Below, piece by piece: positions 44,607-55,800 of a stretch of DNA of 64,000 bases (position 1 is the first letter of the stretch; the number at the start of each line of letters is the position of its first letter). The position numbers and the translations under genes were made by a program. This DNA comes from Proales similis. Its lineage: Eukaryota; Rotifera; Eurotatoria; Ploima; Proalidae. The notes under the pieces were generated by a model. It searched no databases and had not been told where the DNA came from. It worked only from the letters and a program-made list of their open reading frames with translations. The stretch spans positions 2,170,001 through 2,234,000 of the forward strand of contig JAGVRJ010000001.1 of assembly GCA_019059635.1 (NCBI GenBank), read 5' to 3'.

Positions 44607-45833
44607 GCTCGAGCCCTTTCTCAATTTTGATCACTCAGTCGCTTTGATGCTTTGCTCGGTGCTTTGCTGCTCTTGTCGACCACTTGACGACTTGTTCGCC
44701 TCTTTTCTGGTTCTCTCGCTGACTCTCGCAGGCCGCTTTTGGTCGCGATTTTCTACAATTTGATTCTTAAACACGCCAAAGTAGACAAACAAAAATTAAA
44801 TTGAGCAACACTGAGCGCGAGCGTGAATAAATTATTCGCAGCTGCCGCTTTATTTCTTTGTATTGTACAGGGAACGGCCATTTCAACTAATCAAAATTAT
44901 GCCGCTTGCGTCTAAGCCAGTGCTGAACAAGCAAATTGAGAGCTCTTGCCCACTGTGTGTGTGTGTCTCTCTCTCTCGCGCGATTTTGGAACAATACAAA
45001 AACAATGCCAAATCATGAGGACACTTGCTCCGAATTGTAAGAACGCCCGCACCGGTTGCGTGAACAAGACGATGTAAACACCTCTCGAGAATTGCTTTGA
45101 TTATTAAGCAAGCGATGATGTTTTGATGATTAAAAAACTCGTTCGGATTTCGCAACCTTTCTTCCATTCTCTCTCTCTTCTCTTTGCTCCAAACAATCAG
45201 TCCTCGTGCCGCAAGTGAAATGAATGCAAAAGCGCACATATATAGACATTGACATGCCGCATAGATGAGATGCGAGATCTATCCATTAGAGCAGTGACAC
45301 GTCATCGTGTCCGCCATTGAGCATTTGGCCCTCAATCTGACTCGATTGACAAGCTGCTCGAGTTGCCGTTCATCTGTCCCCGTCCCTGCATAGATCGAAG
45401 TTAGAACAAAGAGCGTGTTTGCATGCTTCGGATTGCAATTGACAATCGTCTCTTTTCTTGCTTCTTTTCTCCGTGTTTTAAGTCTTCAGTTCGCTTTTAT
45501 TTATACGACGATGATGATTATGATGGCGATGATGGTGGTGAAGATTAGAACGACGTAAATGACCATGACACGATAAAAAAAAAGAGAAAGCAAATTGGAA
45601 CGATTGAGAGAAAGAAGAGAGAGAGAGAGAGAGAATTTTCTGCTTTTTGTTTTCTTTGATTACTCTGGAAATAATTTAAACATTGACTTCTGCTGGGCTG
45701 CGGCTGTCAGAGAGAACTAAAGAACTTGGACACGTGCGGGTTAGAACTTTAAGGCTTTAGGTGCGAGAGGGAGTGAAGACGGCTAGTTGTTGCTCTCAGT
45801 CTCTCTTGGTTCTGTTTGTAATGTCCGGTGGCC
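44607..45833. other. Gap between nucleobindin start and transportin stop
   Basis: 1227 bases. A (GA)n tract sits at about 45618-45635, GAT-rich repeats near 45508-45540, and a (GT)n/(CT)n run near 44956-44978. Transportin 3' UTR and nucleobindin promoter are expected. No supported ORF. Confidence 0.55.
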
Positions 45834-48664
45834 TCAAACACCGTAGAGCGCCGTGATTCGCTGTTTAAGTTGAGGCGGCACTTGGGCGAAAAACTGCTCC
45901 CAATTAGAGTCGCCCATTTGCATTTTGAATCCGTTTAGAATCTTGAGAGAAGAAGCTCTGGTTCAGCGCTGGACTCAGATTTCGAGCAGAGGCGCGTGCT
46001 TACCTTGACGAACATTTCTTTGAGATCTGGCTTCGGGTTGGTCCAGGAGGCGATCGCGTCGCAAAAGAACACAAAGTCGTTTACTACACCGGCCGGATTC
46101 ATGCTGATCAAGTGACAAATGCCTCTGAACGCCGACTCCTTCTCTTCGTTGTCCCTGATCGAGCGCAGAGACGAGCACCAAACGCGAATGAACGAGGAGA
46201 GGTAGGGCGAGATGAGCTGGGGACAGACGAGTCCGATGCGGCCGATCGTAATCGCCGTGTTCTCCAGCAGCGTTTTCGGCGTGTTCGCCTTGTTTATGAT
46301 CTCAATGAGCGGTTCGATCAGAATTGTGGCATAGCGCTCCATGTCGGCGCCGAGCTGAATGGCGATCTCGCCGATCGCCCAGATGGCGTTGTTGCACACG
46401 CTGATGTGCTGCATGTTTAAATTGAGTCGAAGTAGAGGCATGAACTCGTCCAGGGCCGAGCGGAGACAGGCGAAGCAGGTTTTGCTCAGGTCGCCGAGCA
46501 GAGCGAACGAGCTCTGTCTCACCTCGGCCACGCTGTCTTTCATGCAGGCGTGAAGAAGAGGCAGCAGCTCGCTGTTGCTCAGTAGCGGCAGAATGCACTC
46601 GCCCAGGCCCTCGGTTAAGCCGGAGAGAAGGTCGAGCGCCACCACCATAAAGTCCTTGTCCGGATATTCGTGCTGGTCTGGCTGGCGTGCGTTCAGCTCT
46701 GTATGCTCCAGAGTGTGCTTGATCAGAGACAGGCACCGTTTGAACACCGGCTCACAATAAGGCCCGAAGCCGCCCTGCAGAGCAGTCGCCACGCTGCTCA
46801 GACACTCGAACAGCGGGAACAGGTTCTTGTCCTCGTCTTTCAGCATGTTCCATTTGTCGATGAGCGGCGGCATCAGCTTTTGGATGTAGTCTTCACGATT
46901 CAGATGAGTGCCCACCGAGTCGGCCAGTGTGCCCACTGCGTCGTACAATATGAGCAGGTTCTTTGCCTGGTATTTGGTGAACGCCACTGCGAACGTGTCC
47001 AAGATCTGGCCCAAGTACGGAACGAGCTCGGTGGCGGCCTCCTCTTCGAGAGTGGCGAACGCCGAGCAAGCGGCCTCTTGAACGCGCTTGTTGGCGTCGA
47101 TCACTCTGGCAAGGAGCTGAAACACCATTGGCTGGAGAAAGGCCTCTGCTGGCTGATGCACAATCCAGTGTGCGTAGCGGCTCAGAGTCCAACAGGAGAT
47201 GGATCGAACCAGCGGCTTTGAATCGGCCAGTGACTGAACTAAAAACGGAACGAGCTGAGGTAAGTGTGCAATGAGGCCGTTGTAGCAGCCTTCAGCGATG
47301 GCGCCAAGCACCAGGATGCCGCTCTCGCGCACCTCCCACGCCGAGTGCGAGAGCGCTTCGTTCAGAATCGGAAGCAGACACGGCAGCAGGTCGTCTTTGA
47401 ACACGTTCGACAGCGTGTCCAGAGTGGCGGCCGAGCATTTGCGCAGATTCCATCCACTGGCCAGATCGTCGTCGAATGCCGCGTCGTCGTCGCCACCGTC
47501 GTCGTCGTCGTCGTCGAGGCCGCTGGCTGCCTCACCGGTCTGATCGCCCATCATACGGCTCTTGTGAAAGCGAGGACGAATGTCCTGCTCTCTGTCAGGC
47601 TGACTGGCATCTTCGGCGTCGCCCTTGAGAAGAATGATGTCAAGCTCCGAGTAGCGCATCGACTTGACCAGAACCGGTATGAGTTGACCAATGTGCGGTT
47701 TGAGCACTTGAGCGCAAATGGGCTGTTCGGCCAGAACGAGCCAGAACTCGCAGGCCTCGAGTGCGACCGACTCGTCTTCGTCCTGGGTGCGCATCAGCAT
47801 GTAGACGACCACCGAGTCCATGTGCGGCATCAGGCTGTCCGGTCTGACTTCGAGCAGCATCACGAGCGCCTTGCACACATGCTTTCTCACCTCGAGATCA
47901 GTGTCGTGGGCGAGCGCAAACAGACTTTCAATGAACGCGTTCATGTTGTTCATTAGCGCCTCGCTCTTGAAGCCGATGAACTGGTTGATGCAGGCGATCG
48001 CGTGCGATCGAATTTTGGCGTTCTGATGCGCAAAGAATTGAATGAACTTTGGTATGAGAATGTCGAGCGGCTTGTTGTTTGGCGACGAGTTGTTGGCCAC
48101 TTCCAGCTGATCGCTCGAGTCTTCACAGATTTTCTGCAAGGCGCCGAACGCGCCCTCGCACCGCGTGTACTCGCCCGAGTCCAAGTGAGCGCACAGAGCA
48201 GGCAGCAGATCGGGCCATTCATTCAGGCCCGACTTGCTCACTATGGTGGTGATCAGAATGCCGATCGTGGCCCTTATCAGCTGACTGGAGTCGCCGATGG
48301 ACGCCAGACACTCTCGCTTAATGAACTCGCGGCACCAGGGCACAAAGCTTTCAAACGACGATTTCACATTGTTCTTCAATATCAGGCCGCTGATCGAACG
48401 AGTCGCTTCGTCTTGCTCGCCCATTTTGGTCATCACAAACACCAGGTAGTTGTTAAAGTCCGGATGGTTGTTGAACTCTTCCAGTTTCTGCGTTCGCTGT
48501 TTAGGACAGTTTGTGCAAATTTGCAATTTGAGACTCACTTTTCTTATGTTCGCCTGGACTAGATTGTCGGCCGACTGCGACTCTCTTAAAAGCTGAATGA
48601 TTTGCTGCAGACCTTCGGCTTGTGGTCTCCATTCTTGTTGCCCCATTTGTTCGTTCATTGTCAT
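45834..48664 (-). CDS. TNPO1: Transportin-1 (karyopherin beta-2)
   Basis: Three exons, 48664..48539, 48487..46004, 45941..45834, give 905 aa (human about 890-898). Transportin imports PY-NLS cargo such as hnRNPs into the nucleus and releases it on RanGTP. About 20 HEAT repeats cover the length. Family blocks include [69 protein letters not shown]-like and [18 protein letters not shown]. The acidic H8 loop is present as an Asp-rich run ([17 protein letters not shown]). The C-terminus ALYGV is as in vertebrates. The first intron (48488-48538) is 51 bases long and has no in-frame stop; an acceptor 9 bases earlier would add three residues (RTQ), but the chosen one matches human spacing. It lies between the polycystins. 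Confidence 0.96.
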
Positions 48665-49871
48665 TGCGCTCTACTGAATTGATCGAACAATCACGCGAAC
48701 GGCACGATCAGACCGAGAGGGAGGCTACCGACCTGCGCAGCTTGGCATTACCTTTCGCTAAGGGCGGCTTGCTTGAATAGAGGGAAAAGACTTTGTCTGT
48801 GCCCCGTCTGTCCTTGGTTTTGCTTTGAATCTTCCTTTTGCCTCTTGTTCTCTCTCTCTCTTTTTCTCTGTTTGTCTATTAAACTCGATGTTTGGCTTCG
48901 CCCAATTCAGTTCGGTTCAACTCTCAGTTCTACAATCGGCCAGAGGCGAGCAAGCGGATCAAGTTGCTCTTTGTGGATTTTCGATAAAGAAATGTAAAGT
49001 TCTATGAAATGCATCAAATCGCTGCTTGCATTGCAGGCCTCATTCAACCAATTCGGCTTTAATGTAGTCGCATTCAAGCTGCGATAAGCATGTTTGCCTG
49101 CACTCGTTGCGCAACTAACTTTCCATGAGCCGTGAGAGGCGGCATTCGTCTCCGCCTCAGAAGCTGCTACTGCTGCTGCATGCTCGCAAACGCCAATTTC
49201 CATTCTCAAGTCTGATTTCTTCCGATAAAGCTGTTTTCTTTATTTCGTTTCGCCTTCCTCTCCGCTTTGTCCGCATCAACTTTGAAACGAGTCAAATTAA
49301 CCAGAGATCGAAAAATTTTAAAAAAGGATCAATAGTCAAAAGGAGTACCCTTCAGAATGCAACCACTCCCTGTGGCAATTTTCAGCTTGGCTTAAGCTAA
49401 CAATAGAAATCCATAAATTATTTCTCAAGTTGTCAGTGTTGACCTTGCTCGGTTGCACAACCGACTCTGCAAAAGAAAATAAAAAAAAAAATCCTGAGGA
49501 AATGTTTGAGATCGCCTGGAGGTGTCAAACATCGAACATTTTCTATCTAAATGTAGAAAATAAAACGTATCAAGCGTGCTAATGTTTGTAGAGCCACTTG
49601 TATTTACTTTTGGCTTTCATTCGAATTCAAGCTTTTCTCTTGCTCCCTCCTATGTCATGTCAGACATGGCATGCAAACAAACCACGGCGAACATTGACGT
49701 TGAATCGACACCAGAGCAAACAAGCATTTCGTTGTGATTTCAATCGCACAAATAGAAAGACTGTCTCAAGAAAGCGCAAGACGCAGAAGCGTCGCCTATA
49801 TTTACCACTTGATTTGATCGAAACTGCCTCATTTAGAAACAAGAACCTAAAAAAGCAAGCAGTTCTGATCG
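48665..49871. other. Divergent intergenic region, transportin and polycystin B
   Basis: 1207 bases between ATGs pointing apart, so both promoters should be here. AT-rich near 49400-49560. ORFs present are short and without coding character. Confidence 0.55.
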
Positions 49872-52800
49872 ATGAAAAAGCGTCAATTCTCTTATTGCCT
49901 GATTGCATTGGCCGTTTTATGGCTGAGAGCATCAGGCGCCCCGATCACGGCTCCAGGCAAGCTTTCAATTTTATTTCTAAATCGTGACCACAGTTCTAAT
50001 CGTTGGCAATTGATAGAGCCAATTTTCTTGGCCACCAACTACACGGCGTGTCTGGCGGCCAATTCAACTCACCTAACTCCCCTCTATCCGGGCGGTTCTA
50101 GCACTTTGACCAGTGCAAAATGCGCGTCAGACTGCCACGCCGATGGACACTCTTATTCGGCTACTCTTGATAAGTATGCGAATTGAGTTCAAACTTTTGG
50201 AGTCTTTTTTCCCAAACAACCATTTGTTTGCAATCAAGTGATTGCTATTGTCTGGACGAAATAGCGAATGCGAACGACACATTGGATATGGAGAATAGTG
50301 ACTGTAATCGTCCTTGTCCTGGCAATTCTTCTCAATCTTGTGGACGCTTCGATTCACTTCGAGTGGAAGAAATAATCGGTGAGTCGCACTCCTTTCTCGG
50401 CTTTAGCAATCAGCTTGATCGATTGAATCTAGTCGGCAATGTGGTGCTCGACTGCAATCAAAACAGTCTGCCGATCGGTGGCAGTCTGACGTGTCAAGTC
50501 AGAGTGACTCCCTCTTCGGATGCGGAGTTCGCAATTACCGGCGTCCTTGACTTTGGCGAAGGCACCTCGCACACGCTTGGATTCAACGAGAGCACCAATT
50601 CGCATACAATTCAGAACACGTTCAACGTTATGGTCAACTGTATCATTCGTTTTACAGTGGGCGGGCAGACATTAGAGCACTCACTAACCATCAACGGTAA
50701 TCTCCTGTCTATTCGACTCGTGGACCTCACTGAGCTCAGCTGGGCGTTCTTTAGACAAGGTCTATCATTCTTACAGTCACTACGCATGCGTGCCACGCGA
50801 AGTCACATATCAGCATACGAGACCTTACACCGAGAGAAATCGAGAAGATAGATGCGCCGCCTATTGTGGTGCCCGCTTTTACGCATTCTCGGCCACTCGA
50901 GACCGGTAAGCCAGAACACTCAGGCTCGCACTGGCCTTAGGTAAATTCTTGCCAAGGGACTGCTACTGCGACAACAACCCGAACAAGATGAAATCGAACA
51001 TTCCCCTCAACACGTCAGACTGTAGAAGTGGTTGTGAAGATTGGAGGCCTGACATTTATTGTGGACGCCGGGATGTGACTCGAGTCAACGTGTTGAGATG
51101 TAATAAAATCGCCCTAGAGCCACTCGGCAGAAAGAATGAACGATTTTTAAACAATAGACGTCGGATTTGCGCTGAATTGTCCAACATTCCACAACATCAC
51201 TCAGACGTTCCAGTGCCAGCTTCAAGTCAACAACCAAGGCGGCACCATAGACGTGGAAATCTCATATGGAGACGGCACGCCCACTGAAAACATCCAAATG
51301 AACAGTCCGGAGCGCAACATTCAGCACACGTTCGGCTACACGGGTTTCTTCACCGTCACGGTCTACGTGCCCCGTTACAATCTGAAAATGAACCAGACGG
51401 TCGAAATTCACTGTGAGCTTTTTGGTCATTTGTTTGCGCTTGAAAGCTTGCTGAACGCTGTCATGTTTCAGACAAGGTGCTGGTGGGCACAACCTACAGC
51501 TACTGTTCGAATAGAGCGGACAGCTTCGAGCTGTCGTTTGCTCTTCAAACAAGGACTAGCTCGAGTTGTGTTTCGGAATGCTTCGTCTTGAATTACGACT
51601 ACGCCGGCACCAGCGAACCGTAAGTGCGAGCACAATTGACATTTAGAATCGGCAACAAAACAGGCCCCGCTAATCTGATCACCTTGTTTGCATAGGCTTT
51701 GCTTTTGCACCAAGAACAAGACGCTGATTGAGCAGAACACTTTTCAATCGTTGAACTACATTACTTGCAGTGTGTTGTGCACCGACTCGAGCAGCGAGAG
51801 ATGTGGCTTTGGCGAAGTGATTCGCTTCGAGAAACTCAACTGTAAGTCTAATTCAGAAGGCGATTTGATTTGATGCTGAATTTGTCGCTGCAGACATTAG
51901 CTATGGACTCGACTGCCCGAATGACACGGCGATCGACAAGCCACTTGAATGCCGTCTATCGCTTAATCCGGTTACGGGCCAAGTTCTTGTTGTTGAAATC
52001 GACTACGGAGACGGCTATAACCAGACTCTGAACATCACCGAACGATCAGTGGTGATTTCCAAGATGTACAACTCACTCGGCCAATACAGAGTGGACGTGT
52101 TCGTGCCCGAGCGCAACGAGAGCTTCTTTGACATAATCTACATTCGAGGTTTGTGGCAAATGCCGTTCAAACGAGCAAATGGGTAAATTGGTGTCTTGAA
52201 GGAAACCGGTGTGTGAAGCCCAAAATCGGATTCACCAAACGCTACCCGCCCGAGGCTCCGCAGCGCTTCAATCGGTCCGAAATACTGAATTTGAAGACGA
52301 TGACCTTGATTGAATGCGACACGAACCGGTTCACTCAGATGCGAAACTGGACAATGTTCTTGCTCGACTCTAATCTCACGGAGATAGAGGAGGTGAACTT
52401 GACCACGAGCTCTATTCCGAACGGGCCCGAGCTCAAGCTGGCGGAGAACATGCTCGTTTATGGCCTGTACCGTGTCACCTACGAGGTGACCATATTTTAC
52501 AATGAAGACGACCAAGTGAGCAGCACTGTGGACACGTACGTGCAAATAGACGCAACCGGCATTGTTGTTAACGGGCTGGAAGGCGGCACCAAGAACATTC
52601 TGATCGGAAGCAGCCAAAGCTTGAGTCTGCGACCGTCCAACTACTCGATCGACTTTGACGAGTTCGTAGACATGAGCACGCTTGAGTTTGAGTTTTTCTG
52701 CCGCGTGCGAGACAACGGCATTCCATCGCGTCCAGTCAGCCAGATGATCAGTCTGTTGGAGTACAAGCAGAACCCGGTGACCAACACGTCCTCGAACGAG

Positions 52801-55800
52801 ACCATCGCTCGATACACAATGGACTATCATGACACGTGCTTCTTGAGTCCAGGTGAGAATCTGACTGCTCGTGATCGGTCGCCGCTCCAATTGACTAAAT
52901 TCAATTGATTGCTCTAGACGAGTACGTTGTGGACGAAGGCTCGCTCGAGATTCTGGCCACCTCACTCCGCTACTACCCGAATAGAATCTACGAGTTCACC
53001 ACCAAAGTGTTCTACATGAATCGAACATTCACCGAGATTGTCAACGTGGTCATCGACGCGCGAGCCAGTGTGCCCATCGTTCGACTCGGGTAATTTTGTT
53101 CAAAAAAAGTAATTTGTTGCAGAGCGGCTCGATTAAAACTGCGCCTGGTGTCACTAGATGTCGCCTGCCAAAGACCTGCTATCCTTACCCGTTGTACAGT
53201 CTGATAAATCCGAGCTCTCAGCTCATCGTGCAGAGCTCGTGTGCTCTCGGCTGCAATCCGTCTGATAAGCTCACTTATCAGTACTACATATACAACGGAA
53301 GCTACAGCGGTGGCTCGCTTGTCTGGTCCCATTTTCCCGATCACCTCGGCCTTCTCGGAGGTGACTCAACAGCCCGATTCGTCCAATATCTCGATTCTAA
53401 TCTCATCGAATAGTGACCACTCGTTCTGAGATGACCCTAATGGACACGTTCTTCAACAATTACACTTCGATCGCTTTCTGGCGAGTGCAGCTCTACATGA
53501 CCCTGAACGATCTATTGACTGGTAAGGCGCCAAATCCGCTCAGCTCAGTACTACTCGATCGCATTCGATTCCATGTAAACAGGCACGTCCAGTATGGATT
53601 TTAAAATAAACGCGTTGCCCACCGGCGGCTCGTGCTACTCTCACACTTACCAGGGCGAGAGTTTGAAGACGACGTTTGAGATCCGCTGCGTGAACTGGTA
53701 CGACCCAGACGGCTACATTGCTCGCTACGAGTATTTCGGTAGGTCGATCTGATCCAGACTCAAACCCTAAACCCTAAAGACTCAAAGCGGATTGTCAACA
53801 AAAACTGAAGCCAACTACAAGGGCAATTACAACCCGCTTGTGCTCGACTACAACAGCCAGGGTGTGCTGAGCATCGAGCTGCCGCAAGGGCCCGAGGACG
53901 ACAACTACATGATTTACATTTTCATTAACATTCTGGACGACTCGAACGGACGAACCGTGTACCGCTTGCCGCGCGGAATCAAAGTGCAGCCGAGTGCGAG
54001 TTTGGTCGATGATCTGGCCAGCGCCATACTCAGCAATGACCCGTCGTCGAAAGCGCTCACCTCGTTGAGTAGCGGAAATTTGGGCACCGTGGCCAAGAAC
54101 GTGATCAGCATCAGCACTCAGTTTAACTTGCAGAGGCCGAGCGTAAACGCGTCTGCCGAGGAGACGAGCAAGAAAGCCAACTTGCGCGAGTTCTTCATCA
54201 ACAGGCTGAACGAAATGCCGGTCAGCGACATGAGCAGCATAAAAGTGTTCTCCTCTGCCCTGTCGACAACCACAAACAAGAACGAAGAGTTGTCCCGAAA
54301 CTCGGCGGTAAATTGCCAGAAATCTCACGATTCGCCAGCTGTCGCCTAATTCAGACACGAATAGGACATGGCGTTGAAAAAGTGCTCGGAAATGGTGGAG
54401 AACTTGGCCAGAGTGGCGGCCAGGAGTTCACTTGCCGATTTGACCGAAGGAGTGAGCGGCATATTGGACTCAATGGCTAATTCTCTCATTGTAGGCATTT
54501 TCTCTTCTCCTCTTCCGATCAATTCCCTTCAACTCGTCATACAGGGTCTCAGTGGTCCACTTAACGCCCGGTCTGACTTTTTGGTTAGCGACTTGAACGG
54601 TGATCCGGGTAAATTTGCTCGCCAGAGTGTGCACTCAAATCGATCTAATCTCATTTCATTCTGAATAGTTGAGGCGGCCAATAAACAAAGAGAAAAGGTA
54701 ATTTCTAATTTCAATCCGATTTGAATTTCAACAATGATTGATAAAGCATTTCGCTATTTAGATTATTGCATCAGCGCCCCAGACAAAGAAAATGCTCGAC
54801 GAGATAAACAAAGCGATCTCACTTCATTTGGCCAACGACCAGTCGACAGAGCTCAAGTCTTCTTCAATGAACGCCAGCTTCGTCAAGAAGAACGTCTCGG
54901 AGATCGAGCGAGAGATAAAAATCCAGGGCGGCGGCATCAGCATGCCGCCCATCTGTGATCTGGTCAAAGACGAGAACGGCGACTGCTCGAGTCGAACCAT
55001 CACTCAGCAGGTAGGCGCACTGACGAGTCGAATGAGCTCAATCTGATGCGATCGTGTTCAGAGCATGGTGCTGGCGAACGCAGTCACAGGCTCCAACGGA
55101 GACACGGAGGCGTTCATCGGCAACTCGAAGCAAGTGTCGCTCAGCTTTTTGGACGAGACGCGCAACGAGATCAAAGTGAAGGACACTGCGCAAAAGTTTC
55201 AGTTTGTCATCGAAAAGGACATTTCCTACTCATCGTCCAACACGACGCTTGACTTTGTGGAAGTCAATGCGACTCATATGGATCTAAGCGACCGAGGCAA
55301 TTTCCTGTCAAACGGCTTGATGATCACGGGCGCCAACGTGTCCGTGCATCTGCACATTCAGCCGCACGACTACTCGCTTGGCTACTTGGTGATAATGAAA
55401 CGAGGCAGCACTCCAGTTTTGTACGGCTCAACGGCAGACTACGAAGACTTTTCAATCCTTTGTCCCTCTGGTAAGTGCTCAAAGTGAAAGCTCTCCTGTC
55501 TGTCTATGGTCAACGATCTCTGCGTTTGACAGATCTGAAGAACGAAGGCGGAGAGCTGTTCTACCTTTATTTTGCCAACATGAGCAAAATTGCCGGTCAC
55601 AAGGGCTTGGTTGGCTTTGCGATAAAAGAAATCTCGTCCCTAGATCTGACCAGTATAGACTGCACTCGCAAGTCAATTGAGGATATGGAGATTGCTCGTA
55701 GATCGAAGCCGCTGAATGGCAGCTTTAGCCGGAACTTTGCTATGCGCATATTCACAGCTGGCTGCTACTTCTGGGACGACAACACGGCCACTTGGAGCTC

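Noticed and set aside
48488-48538. In-frame continuation through the first transportin intron
   Set aside because: The 51 bases are open, but GTGAGT and a CAG end plus spacing of human transportin (ANIRK-KLEEF) favour splicing.
48002-48562. 186-codon plus-strand ORF
   Set aside because: Antisense to transportin HEAT repeats; no independent support.
53765-53778. Telomere or internal telomeric site
   Set aside because: Only two CCCTAAA units inside an intron of an intact gene; not a chromosome end.
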